Shown here: piece after piece, positions 8,444 to 16,001 of the stretch | How the letters are laid out: every line of letters starts with the position of its first letter | How positions within the stretch are numbered: position 1 is the stretch's first letter | Assembly: GCF_003865095.1 (NCBI RefSeq) | Contig: NZ_BHYK01000010.1 | Span: forward strand, 1-64,000 | Length of the DNA: 64,000 nt | Source: Clostridium tagluense | GTDB taxonomy: Bacteria > Bacillota > Clostridia > Clostridiales > Clostridiaceae | Direction of reading: 5' to 3' | The notes under the pieces: model-generated | Told to the model about the DNA's origin: nothing | Seen by the model: the letters and a program-made list of their open reading frames with translations, nothing else | The model's database searches: none | Translations under genes and position numbers: made by a program

Positions 8444-8600
8444 GGTTTTAGAGATTTATACGCTCAATAACATTAAGGAAATAAGCCGACTAATAAGGTT
8501 GGTGAGCTTTCGCCCTTGTGGTACTTAAAATGTGAGAAATCTCGGGTTTCTTTTAGAGAAACAGTTATATAAAGTGGTTGGATTATATAACAATATATTA
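8444..8600 (+). other. Structured gap upstream of the YonK-like gene
   Basis: The gap between tRNA-Thr and the gene at 8625 has an extended hairpin (AAGC at 8483-8486 with GCTT at 8506-8509, and CGAC with GTTG inside it) and a GTTTC/GAAAC hairpin near 8547-8565. It also repeats the 11-mer ACGCTCAATAA (8460-8470), which occurs at 7769-7779 in the large hairpin-rich region. It may be a processed spacer or a leader of the YonK-like gene. Confidence 0.3.
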
Positions 8601-8624
8601 TTTTAATTATTAGGAGGTAATAGA

Positions 8625-8813
8625 ATGTCAAGAGCAAAAATAATTGAAAACCATAGTATACAAATTGAAGGAATATTAGATACCACAACGGATATTTTAA
8701 CAGTAGATGTTGAAGATGTCGGAGTTAAAACATTAAAAACTTTACTTTCAGATTTTGGTAAGAAAAAATGTAAAATAACAGTTAGATTAAGTGAAGAAAT
8801 AGTAACACCTTAG
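8625..8813 (+). CDS. YonK-like small protein
   Basis: The 62-residue product begins MSRAKIIENHSIQIEG and ends with LLSDFGKKKCKITVRLSEE. The arrangement of two beta strands, an acidic middle and a closing K-x-x-x-I-T-V-x-x-x-E-E strand resembles SPbeta YonK (ILSEFNGKNVSITVKEE from memory). In SPbeta, yonK lies beside yonN (HU-like) and yonO (RNA polymerase); here the equivalent genes lie at 10.3 and 4.5 kb. YonK is a small phage protein whose role I do not know. AGGAGG is 10 bases upstream. The gene splits the tRNA array in two. Confidence 0.55.
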   Translation: MSRAKIIENHSIQIEGILDTTTDILTVDVEDVGVKTLKTLLSDFGKKKCKITVRLSEEIVTP

Positions 8814-8820
8814 TAATTAT

Positions 8821-8893
8821 GCAAGTATGGTGTATAAAAGAGCACATTAGCCTTGAAGCTAGAAGTAAGAGTTTAAATCTCTTTACTTGCCCA
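8821..8893 (+). tRNA. Degenerate tRNA-like gene, probably former tRNA-Gln
   Basis: Acceptor GCAAGTA/TACTTGC, D stem GTGT/GCAC, anticodon stem TTAGC/GCTAG and T stem AAGAG/CTCTT all pair. However, the anticodon loop is six bases (CTTGAA), the D loop lacks the usual GG, and CCA follows position 72 with no discriminator base. Restoring one T would give CTTTGAA with anticodon TTG (Gln). As written the anticodon is ambiguous (TTG or TGA) and the tRNA is probably inactive. Confidence 0.6.
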
Positions 8894-8945
8894 TTCGATT
8901 TTCTTTACTGATTTCTTTTCAAGAAAAGTAAATTAGATTTAATAT

Positions 8946-9021
8946 CGCAGAGTAGCCAAGGTGGTAAGGCAGAGGCTTCATACGTCTCCTATCAAGGGTT
9001 CGACTCCCTTCTCCGCAACCA
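8946..9021 (+). tRNA. tRNA with anticodon CAT (Met or lysidine-modified Ile)
   Basis: The D stem GCC/GGC, anticodon stem GAGGC/GTCTC, T stem AAGGG/CCCTT and encoded CCA are clear, with CAT at 8979-8981. The acceptor stem has two mismatches (positions 1-72 and 4-69), so function is uncertain. The sequence alone does not separate elongator Met from Ile-CAU; phages often carry the latter to read ATA. Confidence 0.8.
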
Positions 9022-9079
9022 TAAGCTTTTCTTTTTTAGTTTCTTTATTAGGTGTAAAAGCAAACTATATTCAATTTAT

Positions 9080-9155
9080 ATGGGTGTGACTCAATTGGCA
9101 GAGTAGAGGTCTCCAAAACTTCCTGTTGTATGTTCAAATCATACCACCCATGCCA
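9080..9155 (+). tRNA. tRNA-Trp (anticodon CCA)
   Basis: Acceptor ATGGGTG/CACCCAT, D stem ACTC/GAGT, T stem GTATG/CATAC, anticodon CCA at 9113-9115 and encoded 3' CCA. Anticodon CCA reads TGG only and gives no support to TGA reassignment. Confidence 0.93.
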
Positions 9156-9218
9156 AGTATTTTCAGTTACATAATGAAGTAATATAAAACTAATAAATTC
9201 AGAAGGAGAAATAATATT

Positions 9219-9842
9219 ATGCAAATTTCTATTACAAGAGCACTAAATGAGGTAAAATTACTTGAAAAAAGAATTAATAATAAAATAGAAAATTCTCAAT
9301 TTATAATAGCTAATAAACAATCCAATAAAAAAATAAATGGAGCAGATACTATTGAACAATTTAAGAATAGTGCAAAAGCAGATTATGAGAGTTCAATTGA
9401 TTTAATCGAAAGAAAAAAATCAATGAAGACATCTATAGTTGAATCTAACGCTATTACAAAATTAGAAATAGGAGAATATCAATACTCTGTTGCGGATGCT
9501 ATAGAAAGAAAGAAATCTATATCCTTAGATATACGATTACTTAATGTTATGAAACAACAATATGCTAGAGCATTGGTTGAAGTAACTAATAAAAATGAAC
9601 AAATGGAAGTCAATTTAGATAGACAACTAGAAACAATGTTGGGTTCTGAGGGTAAGAAATCAGACGGGGCAGATGCTTATGCTAAACAATATAGAGAGAC
9701 TAATTCATTTGAATTAATTGATGGATTAGAATTAAAAGAGAAGATACAAGCACTTGAAGAAGAAATTAACGAATTTTTAAACAATGTTGATTTTTGCTTG
9801 AGTGAATCAAATGCATTAACTAAGATAGAAATATCTGAATAA
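9219..9842 (+). CDS. Coiled-coil phage protein, DIP1984-like
   Basis: The 207-residue product is almost entirely helical and charged. It contains two related segments ending in short T-K-(L/I)-E-I motifs (ESNAITKLEIGEYQYSVADA near residue 75 and SESNALTKIEIS at the C-terminus). The pattern T-x-L-x-x-G...V-A-x-A-I-x-x-R resembles the DIP1984 family of small coiled-coil proteins found in prophages, whose function is unknown. AGAAGGAG lies at good spacing. The gene follows the tRNA array and precedes HU, so it is likely a late or middle gene of the same transcript. Confidence 0.45.
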   Translation: MQISITRALNEVKLLEKRINNKIENSQFIIANKQSNKKINGADTIEQFKNSAKADYESSIDLIERKKSMKTSIVESNAITKLEIGEYQYSVADAIERKKSISLDIRLLNVMKQQYARALVEVTNKNEQMEVNLDRQLETMLGSEGKKSDGADAYAKQYRETNSFELIDGLELKEKIQALEEEINEFLNNVDFCLSESNALTKIEISE

Positions 9843-10313
9843 TAAATAAAAATAAAGTGTAAGTTATGTGAAATTGCTATAAATTTTAAGTTCCCTTATG
9901 AATTTTGGGTTAATAAATTTACATGAGAAATTAATACTATGATAAGTATTGCTAAGAAGAATTCAAATATGAATTTATAATGTGGTACGGATACAGAGTT
10001 ATCCGTACAATTTTAAAAAGTTTAAAGTTGAAAGCTTAAAGGTCAAAATTCAAGTATTAAAGTTCAAAATATTAAAGATTAAAACTCAAAAAATAAAGTT
10101 TTATAAAATCCATGATTAATGGTTTTGGTTTTGACTTAATATAACCTTTAGTGTACCACATGGCTACATAGCTTACACCTATTTTATGAGAAGAATAGTA
10201 TTTTATATGGGTGCAATTCCAATACTTTTCAAATAATATATAAAAGAACAATGTAGTTCCCTACAAAGTGGGAAAATATTAGTCCAAATAAGGACAACGA
10301 GGAGAAAATAACA
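9843..10313 (+). other. 470-base gap with hairpin and A-rich repeats
   Basis: No gene is seen. A perfect 9-bp hairpin GTACGGATA/TATCCGTAC (9985-10008) sits mid-gap and may be a weak terminator or processing site. From about 10010 to 10105 the + strand carries imperfect repeats of TTAAAG and TCAAAA spaced roughly 10-15 bases, giving a purine-biased, probably bent segment. A 7-bp stem (CACCTAT with ATGGGTG, 10177-10215) follows. Confidence 0.4.
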
Positions 10314-10637
10314 ATGAATAAAACAGAATTAATAAATAAATCACAAGAAAAATTACAAGGATTTACAAAAGCAGAATTGGCAATGGCATTAGATACAATA
10401 ACTGATACAATACAGGATGCTTTAGTAGCAGGAGAAAAAGTTAAACTTTCTGGTTTCGGTACATTTGAAACAAGAGCAAGGAAAGGTAGAAAAGGAGTTT
10501 CAAAATTGCCAAAAGCAATGGGTAAAGAATGGGCTTCTGTAGATAGAACTGTTCCAGTATTTAATGTGAGCGAAGGATTCAAAACAAGAGTAATAGAAGC
10601 TAATAAACTAGTAGCAGAAGTTAATCCGACAGTATAA
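10314..10637 (+). CDS. HU-type DNA-binding protein (YonN-like position)
   Basis: The 107-residue product has the HU/IHF fold signature: N-terminal helices (MNKTELINKSQEKLQ), the turn KLSGFGTFETRARKGRKG at residues 43-60 and a long arm ending KTRVIEANKLVAEV. HU proteins bind and bend DNA without strong sequence specificity. Standard HU is about 90 residues; the extra 15 are in the arm and C-terminus. In SPbeta the HU-like yonN lies beside yonO and yonK, so the placement supports an SPbeta-like arrangement. GAGGAG lies 9 bases upstream and a strong terminator follows. Confidence 0.9.
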   Translation: MNKTELINKSQEKLQGFTKAELAMALDTITDTIQDALVAGEKVKLSGFGTFETRARKGRKGVSKLPKAMGKEWASVDRTVPVFNVSEGFKTRVIEANKLVAEVNPTV

Positions 10638-10647
10638 AATAAATATA

Positions 10648-10680
10648 AAGTGAGAGGAATAAAATCCCCTCACTTTTTTT
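10648..10680 (+). terminator. Rho-independent terminator after HU
   Basis: A ten-base stem (AAGTGAGAGG with CCCCTCACTT, one mismatch), an eight-base loop and a run of seven T or more directly after the stem. It closes the HU transcript. Confidence 0.85.
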
Positions 10681-10780
10681 GTAATTTAAAGTTTATAATG
10701 ACAAAATAAGTAGCACATTCTTTGTTGAATGTTGTGAGGACATTCATATTATTAATGAACACGGAAGTGGGGAATTACAT

Positions 10781-11176
10781 ATGCATAAGAGTAGAAAAGG
10801 AACTAAAATACAGAATAGAATAAGGAAAGTAAGAGAAAATACACTTTTTAATCTATTACATGATTTGCCTTTAAAATGTCAGAGTTGTAGATTTAATTCT
10901 AATTGTACTGAAATGGAAAGTGAAAAACACATTGCAGACAGTTGTATCAATTATAAAAATGAAATAAAATTGAATGATTTAATAGAAATGATAAAAGTTC
11001 AAAACATTAATTTGCAGAGTTTTGCAGATGAATATGGATTAAAAGTTGAATTCCTACGTCAGATGTTAAAAGGTAAGATTTTGATGCCTTATAAGTATTA
11101 TGTGGCTATTGGAAAGAGGCTTCACTTATCGGAGTTTGATGAATTTCATAAATATGAAAAGAATTTTGAAGTATAA
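10781..11176 (+). CDS. Cysteine-cluster protein with HTH-like C-terminus
   Basis: The 131-residue product has a four-cysteine cluster (CQSCRFNSNC near residues 33-42 and C56) that could bind zinc or an Fe-S centre. Its C-terminal 60 residues resemble an XRE-type helix-turn-helix (LQSFADEYGLKVEFLRQMLKG). A basic N-terminus precedes the cluster. It is probably a phage transcription regulator, but the operator and partner are not known. GTGGGG lies 8-10 bases before the ATG. Confidence 0.5.
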   Translation: MHKSRKGTKIQNRIRKVRENTLFNLLHDLPLKCQSCRFNSNCTEMESEKHIADSCINYKNEIKLNDLIEMIKVQNINLQSFADEYGLKVEFLRQMLKGKILMPYKYYVAIGKRLHLSEFDEFHKYEKNFEV

Positions 11177-11382
11177 AAATATACGGGTATATCTAATGAA
11201 TTATATCCCTAGTAGATAAAAGCTATTCTTGATTTTTAATTCAACTGTTATGTTAGAGAAAATATAACACTACGGATAAAAGTTACTCATTTACTCTTTA
11301 TAAATAAATATAAAGACTGGGATAAAAGTTTCTCCCCTTTATTTAATAAAATGATATAAAAATAGAGGAGAAGTGATTATTA
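11177..11382 (+). promoter_or_regulatory. Leader with three GATAAAAG direct repeats
   Basis: The 206-base gap contains three copies of a GGATAAAAGTTWCTC-like sequence, beginning near 11215, 11274 and 11320. A GTTAT/ATAAC hairpin lies between the first two. The copies precede the antirepressor-like gene and could be operator sites or an RNA leader. Confidence 0.35.
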
Positions 11383-12279
11383 ATGTTAGAAGGAAATGAA
11401 TTATTAGAACAAAAAGAATTAAGAGAAAAAGCTATTAGTAGGATTGAAGTTCTTGATAAGGTAGGAGATTTATTATTGCTTCCAAATACTGAGAAAGCAA
11501 CAACGACACAAGTAGCTACTTATTATGGTGTTGATAGAGGAGTTATAGAAAATTATTATAAATTATCTAAGTATCAATATATAAAAGAAGAGCTAGAATC
11601 GGATGGTATGAAATTATATTCTTATTCTGAAATTACTAATGAAATAGGTAATAATTTTAAAACGTTACAAGATAACGGATTGAAAATACCAACAAGAGGT
11701 ACTTATTTATTCCCTAAAAGAGCAATTCTTAGAATGGGAATGTTGTTAAGAGATTCATTAATAGCAAAAGAAATTAGGACAAGATTATTAGATGTTATTC
11801 AAGACGTAGAAAAAGAATCACCACAAATAATACATAATGTAGTTCAAGAAATTTCAGAAGAAAAGCAAATTATGCTTGACAGAATAACTGCCGAGATGGA
11901 TGGTAATTATGATAAAGTTTGTGAATGTAATGCTAAATTATTTGCACTTAAAAATAAAAGAATTAAAGAACTTGAAGTAACAAATGATATAATAATAACT
12001 AATGCATTGACTATAATGGAATCAAGAGATGTTATTAATAGACTTGTTAGAAATATTTCGATGAAAGAATATAACGGAATGTTTGGCATGGCTTATGGAG
12101 AATTATATACAAAAGTTAATTATAAATTAGGAATTAACATTAAAGCAAGAGATAAAAAGAAAAGTGAAAGCTACTTACATACTTTAACTCAAGACGAAAC
12201 TTATAAAGTTGAAAAAATAGTTAGGAGTTGGGCAGTTAAACTTGGTTTAAATGTTGAACATTTATTAAAATTAGCTTAA
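11383..12279 (+). CDS. Phage antirepressor/regulator-like protein
   Basis: The 298-residue product has an N-terminal region (ELREKAISRIEVLDKVGDLLLLP...TTTQVATYYGV) with a helix-turn-helix character. The middle has the motif TRGTYLFPKRAILRMGMLLRDS, followed by KEIRTRLLDVIQDVE, typical of a family of phage regulatory proteins common in Firmicute prophages. The C-terminal third (ESRDVINRLVRNI...AYGELYTKVNYKLGINIKAR) resembles antirepressor C-terminal domains. It likely controls phage gene expression by binding DNA or a repressor. GAGGAG is well placed upstream. Confidence 0.65.
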   Translation: MLEGNELLEQKELREKAISRIEVLDKVGDLLLLPNTEKATTTQVATYYGVDRGVIENYYKLSKYQYIKEELESDGMKLYSYSEITNEIGNNFKTLQDNGLKIPTRGTYLFPKRAILRMGMLLRDSLIAKEIRTRLLDVIQDVEKESPQIIHNVVQEISEEKQIMLDRITAEMDGNYDKVCECNAKLFALKNKRIKELEVTNDIIITNALTIMESRDVINRLVRNISMKEYNGMFGMAYGELYTKVNYKLGINIKARDKKKSESYLHTLTQDETYKVEKIVRSWAVKLGLNVEHLLKLA

Positions 12280-12294
12280 TTTTTTGAAGTATAA

Positions 12295-12304
12295 AATAAT
12301 TATA
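12295..12304 (+). promoter_or_regulatory. AATAATTATA intergenic motif (copy 5)
   Basis: Exact copy followed by AACAAT, 24 bases before the small gene at 12329 and immediately before its AAGGAG site. Confidence 0.4.
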
Positions 12305-12328
12305 AACAATAAAAGGAGTTTTATTAAA

Positions 12329-12547
12329 ATGAAGAAGGAAACAAACATTTTGGAATATGGTTTAAAAGGTAATTTAGTGTCTGTAGAAGACGATGGTATG
12401 GTTAAAGTTGAGATAGTTAAGCCAAATATTACAGAGGCAGACCAAGAGAATATCAATGATATTGCTAAACAACTATTAGATTTTTGTACTAGAAATCTTG
12501 AAGAAACTATTGAGATTAAAATAAGTGCAAAGCTTATTCAAGATTAA
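12329..12547 (+). CDS. Hypothetical small acidic protein
   Basis: The 72-residue frame starts at ATG 12329, preceded by AAAAGGAG. The frame is open upstream to 12284 but no ribosome binding site supports an earlier start. The protein is acidic with predicted beta strands first (GNLVSVEDDGMVKVEIV) and a helix after (ENINDIAKQLLDFCTRN). Its shape resembles the YonK-like protein at 8625, but I cannot claim homology. Confidence 0.5.
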   Translation: MKKETNILEYGLKGNLVSVEDDGMVKVEIVKPNITEADQENINDIAKQLLDFCTRNLEETIEIKISAKLIQD

Positions 12548-12695
12548 TTTAAGACAAATATAGTTAGTACAGAGTGACTAACTTATAATAAATTTGGGAA
12601 AGTTGCAGTAGGAATTTTATTATTCCGTTAGAAAATGGTTCTATATAGACGTATATAGAGGGGCAACAAGTATCACTGGTAAGATACTATATTAT

Positions 12696-12782
12696 GGATA
12701 GATATGTCTAGTGGCGATGACGGCAGGTTGTAACCCTGTTACGTAAGATACACCGTAGGTTCGACTCCTACTCTGTCCACCA
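12696..12782 (+). tRNA. tRNA-Tyr (anticodon GTA)
   Basis: An 87-base class II tRNA with acceptor GGATAGA/TCTGTCC (one T-G pair), anticodon stem GCAGG/CCTGT with loop TTGTAAC (GTA), long variable arm, T loop TTCGACT and encoded CCA. It lies 3.5 kb from the main tRNA array and is preceded by two hairpins (GTTAGT/ACTAAC near 12559 and GTATC/GATAC near 12670). Confidence 0.93.
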
Positions 12783-13011
12783 AGAGATTTTAATAATCTC
12801 ATATAGTTAGCTTTTGTAGTTTTTCAAACTGTCAAGAAAATACTACACCTATAAGATGATGATGTAAGAAAAAATTGGCTATAGTTCATCTTTACAAAAA
12901 TACATGTGTACTCTTAGCAGTTTTGCCAATTTGGTGAGGGTATAGATTGTGAAATTCCTATTTTGATAGTTTTAGGGAATTATTAAATTTAATTTGAATG
13001 GAGAATAAAAA
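12783..13011 (+). other. Hairpin-rich spacer after tRNA-Tyr
   Basis: No gene is seen. Several stems follow one another: GAGATT/AATCTC directly after the tRNA, GTAGTTTT with AAAATACTAC near 12818-12846, GATGA/TCATC near 12860-12892, and AATTCCTA/TAGGGAATT near 12954-12980. This could be a leader for the gene at 13012 or a small RNA. Confidence 0.3.
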
Positions 13012-13254
13012 ATGATATTTGATTTTTTTAGATTAGAAAAGAAACTTAATAAAGTAGATGGTAATGTATCAAAAACAATTGCTTCATTAGTAAGTAATAT
13101 GAAAGATATAACAAAGTCTAACAATGCACTTCAAACAATGGGTGCTGAATGCAGTATGAAAAAGGAGCACTATTCTTCGGTTCACGAATCTATTCAAGGA
13201 AAAGTTGAAGCGAATAATCAAATAATAGCTAAAATAAAAGAGATAATTTCATAA
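13012..13254 (+). CDS. Small coiled-coil protein
   Basis: The 80-residue product begins MIFDFFRLEKKLNKVDG and is helical with heptad-like spacing over most of its length (KTIASLVSNMKDITKSNNALQ and the closing IIAKIKEIIS). It has one Cys and no membrane segment. GGAG precedes the ATG. The function is unknown. Confidence 0.5.
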   Translation: MIFDFFRLEKKLNKVDGNVSKTIASLVSNMKDITKSNNALQTMGAECSMKKEHYSSVHESIQGKVEANNQIIAKIKEIIS

Positions 13255-13627
13255 GGATATGAGGATAGGCAATACTTCCCTATCACGCTTATAAGGGTAT
13301 ATATCACCCGATAAAAAGGGTGTACAGTATTTTATAAGTTATCAGAAATATGTGAGTTGTGACACATCATATTCTTATGTTAAAACATAAACCTAACCTA
13401 ACCCTCTGCCGACAGATAGAATGGCACGTTATGAAGGAGGTAGCACTATGTAATATTCAAACCTTATGAGTGTAAGATTAAGACTTACTAGCATTTCGTT
13501 ACTTCTGTGATAAATCAAAGTAATAGATATAAAAATGTAAACAAATATTAGCATAAGTTTCTATGTAAACACAATGTAGACACAGTAAACTCAATGTAAA
13601 CAAAATAGGAATGAGGATTATAATAAA
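13255..13627 (+). promoter_or_regulatory. 373-base gap with phased TGTAAACA repeats
   Basis: Five copies of TGTAAACA or close variants occur at 13536-13543, 13564-13571, 13575-13582 (TGTAGACA), 13584-13591 (AGTAAACT) and 13595-13602. The last four are about one helical turn apart. Such phased direct repeats are typical of iterons at replication origins or of arrayed operators. Earlier in the gap are two hairpins, including one formed by the CACCC and GGGTG near 13306-13322. Confidence 0.45.
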
Positions 13628-13801
13628 ATGACTCTTAAATTTGACGGAAAATCAAGAAAGAATAATAATAAGATTAAGTGCCCTAAATGTGGGAACAAAA
13701 TGAAAGCAGACCTTCTAATGAAAGAAGGATACATAGAGAAATTTGCAGGAGTAACACAAATAACATGTACTGGATGTACTCATATATTTAATGAGAAATA
13801 A
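13628..13801 (+). CDS. Small zinc-ribbon protein
   Basis: A 57-residue frame from ATG 13628 to TAA 13799-13801. The sequence has CPKCGNK and, 27 residues later, CTGCTH, a classic four-cysteine zinc ribbon. Small proteins of this type bind nucleic acid or act as transcription accessory factors. The phased repeats end 26 bases upstream. Confidence 0.6.
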   Translation: MTLKFDGKSRKNNNKIKCPKCGNKMKADLLMKEGYIEKFAGVTQITCTGCTHIFNEK

Positions 13802-13821
13802 ATTTGGGAGAAGATATTAAT

Positions 13822-15033
13822 ATGATAGAACAAGCTAAAGATAATATTATTAATCCAAGATATAAGAAAAATGAAAATGAAAATGATGTAATATATACCT
13901 TACGGTTAATAGAGATACTTAAAACAGAAAGACCATTTGATTTAGAATGGGAAGATATAAAACAATTAATAAAATTTGAAGGAAATAAAGATAGTCTTAG
14001 AAAAGCAAATGATACTTTTGTAGGTGGATATGCAGTTCATAAATACTATCAAGAATTAATAAATAAGAATATAACAGGAAATATAACTGATAAAAATATA
14101 ATAAAAGAAATTGAAGATAAAAAAATAGAATTACAAAAAGAACGTATCAAATTAAACACAACTAAAGTGGAATTGAACAAGTGGATAAGAGAAGATGCTA
14201 GATTAGAACTGTTATTTGATGGAATAAAAGAATCTATTGTAAAAATAGAAGTACCTAATTTTAAGACTATAGAAATAAACAATGGACAAAAAGAAGGATT
14301 ATTAGGAATTTCTGATTTTCATTTTGGGAAATTATTCGTTTCTATAAATAATAAATATTCAGAAGATATATTCTACGAAAGAATGAATAAATTAGCTTCT
14401 GAAACCGTGGAGCTTTGTAAAATTAATGGAATATCACATTTACATGTACTAAATTGTGGTGATGATGTAGAGGGTATGACCTTAAGAATTAGTCAAATGG
14501 CTAGTTTGCAATATGGATTAACAGACCAAGTAATTAAAATAGCAAGATATATGGCTAAATTTTTAAATAAACTTAGTGAAGATTTAGAAATTACATATCA
14601 TCATGTTTTAAGTGGTAATCATTCAGAAATTAGAGCATTTGGTGATAAATCATTTACTTTTGAAAATATGGAAAGAATTATAATAATTTATATCCATGAC
14701 ATATTGGAAAATAATAAAAGAATACATATACCTGTTTACAATGGTAAATATCTTAGTTTTAAAATATTTGATTATAATATTTATGCACAACATGGACAGA
14801 AGATTAAAAATCCTAAAAGAGTTATTGCAGACATAAGCCAACAATACAGAAGATTCTTTGATGTTGCTTACTTTGGACATTTACACCATGATTGTCAAAT
14901 GACTACTAATGAAGCATCTACTCATGATTGCGAGGTTGTTTATATTCCCTCAATAATGGGGAGTGACGAATTCTCAGACGATAATTTCTTTGGAGGAGCA
15001 AAAGCAAATGTAGAAAAGGAAGTTTTAAGATAA
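13822..15033 (+). CDS. Calcineurin-like metallophosphoesterase
   Basis: The product is 403 residues from ATG 13822; an upstream TTG at 13804 is in frame but GGGAGAAG fits the ATG. Residues 1-150 are helical and charged. The rest carries all metallophosphoesterase motifs: DFH at 165-167, NCGDDVEG near 214-221, GNH at 265-267, a His in AQHGQK and the closing GHLHH near 352-356. These enzymes use two metal ions to cut phosphomono- or diesters, and phage members often act on DNA or nucleotides. A phosphoesterase occupies a similar place (yonJ) in the SPbeta late region as I recall. The substrate is unknown. Confidence 0.85.
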   Translation: MIEQAKDNIINPRYKKNENENDVIYTLRLIEILKTERPFDLEWEDIKQLIKFEGNKDSLRKANDTFVGGYAVHKYYQELINKNITGNITDKNIIKEIEDKKIELQKERIKLNTTKVELNKWIREDARLELLFDGIKESIVKIEVPNFKTIEINNGQKEGLLGISDFHFGKLFVSINNKYSEDIFYERMNKLASETVELCKINGISHLHVLNCGDDVEGMTLRISQMASLQYGLTDQVIKIARYMAKFLNKLSEDLEITYHHVLSGNHSEIRAFGDKSFTFENMERIIIIYIHDILENNKRIHIPVYNGKYLSFKIFDYNIYAQHGQKIKNPKRVIADISQQYRRFFDVAYFGHLHHDCQMTTNEASTHDCEVVYIPSIMGSDEFSDDNFFGGAKANVEKEVLR

Positions 15034-15044
15034 TATTAAACTAA

Positions 15045-15054
15045 AATAATTATA
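15045..15054 (+). promoter_or_regulatory. AATAATTATA intergenic motif (copy 6)
   Basis: Exact copy followed by AAACAA, 22 bases before the ATG at 15077 and just before its GGGAG site. Confidence 0.4.
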
Positions 15055-15076
15055 AAACAAAGGGAGATTACTAATA

Positions 15077-15760
15077 ATGAATACAGGAATCAGTACATAT
15101 GATAATTTGGAAGATAAGATTGATGGTATTGTGAATTATGTTGAGAAAAATGGTGGTATTTGTATTATAACTGATTATGATACCGCAATGGCAGTAAATG
15201 TTCTATTCTGTGGGAAACATTATGAGGATGATATATCTATTAGTTTAGTAAAAGACATTGATGAATATTTAGTTGAAATTGAAGAGGGTAAATATTTTTG
15301 CATTGAAAAACTAGTTAGAGATGGTGGATATTTTTCTATAGAGGCAAGTGAAATCATAATTGAGGATGAAATTTTTGGAAATAATATTTCATTGATAGAA
15401 TATTTAAATTGTGATGAATTGACTATTCTTTGTGAAGAAATTGATGAAAAAGATAATTATTGTGATTGTAAATGTAGAGGTGCTCTACCTTGTGTTTGTG
15501 ATGAATGTGATTGTGAATATAAGGAAGAAGCAGAACACATTGCAGATGATGTTTCAGAGATAATAGATTATTACTCTTCAATATTAAGTGACTTTGAAGA
15601 TAAAACCATTATTAAAGATATATTGCTTGAGTTTATGAACGAATTAGACGGGGCATTAGAAACTGATAATGAACCTTTAAAATCAGAAACAAATGATGTA
15701 AAAGTAGAAGATATAATTGAATCTGTATGTAAAACATTTTTAAATGCATTTAAAAGTTAA
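15077..15760 (+). CDS. Acidic protein with a dense cysteine cluster
   Basis: The 227-residue product is strongly acidic. Residues about 133-155 hold a dense cluster (CDCKCRGALPCVCDECDCEY) with eight cysteines in 20 residues, suggesting metal binding. The flanks are predicted strand-rich (N-terminal) and helical (C-terminal). I recognise no family. It lies between the phosphoesterase and the terminase region, on the same strand. Confidence 0.5.
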   Translation: MNTGISTYDNLEDKIDGIVNYVEKNGGICIITDYDTAMAVNVLFCGKHYEDDISISLVKDIDEYLVEIEEGKYFCIEKLVRDGGYFSIEASEIIIEDEIFGNNISLIEYLNCDELTILCEEIDEKDNYCDCKCRGALPCVCDECDCEYKEEAEHIADDVSEIIDYYSSILSDFEDKTIIKDILLEFMNELDGALETDNEPLKSETNDVKVEDIIESVCKTFLNAFKS

Positions 15761-15833
15761 AATTATATTTTGATAAATGGGACTATAATTTAGTCCCATT
15801 AAATGAGGATATAACTGGAAGGGAGTAATTATA

Positions 15834-16001
15834 ATGAATTCAAGAGGATTAAGGGCTAAAGTAATTTGGTATGATGAATCTGCTTTTTCTGAAAAACAAC
15901 ATGAGAAATTAGGAATACTAAAACTTAACAAAAACAGAGGGAATATGGTAGATATAGAAGCTATTATGAAAAAACAAGGATATGAGCTTAGCAAGATGTA
16001 A
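15834..16001 (+). CDS. Small protein, 55 residues
   Basis: The frame from ATG 15834 to TAA 15999-16001 has GGGAG at good spacing. The product begins MNSRGLRAKVIWYDESAFS. The VIWYDESAFS stretch is reminiscent of the Walker B segment of the large terminase at 19.17 kb (FFDESAFS), but the remainder is not terminase-like, so I draw no conclusion. The function is unknown. Confidence 0.45.
   Translation: MNSRGLRAKVIWYDESAFSEKQHEKLGILKLNKNRGNMVDIEAIMKKQGYELSKM

Noticed and set aside
10140-10240. tRNA-like fold before the HU gene
   Set aside because: A 7-bp stem and GGTGCAATTCC suggested a T arm, but stems do not pair as a cloverleaf and there is no anticodon arm.
15834-16001. Small gene as a detached piece of the large terminase
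   Set aside because: Only ten residues (VIWYDESAFS) resemble the terminase Walker B region; the rest differs and the full Walker B is present in the terminase itself.
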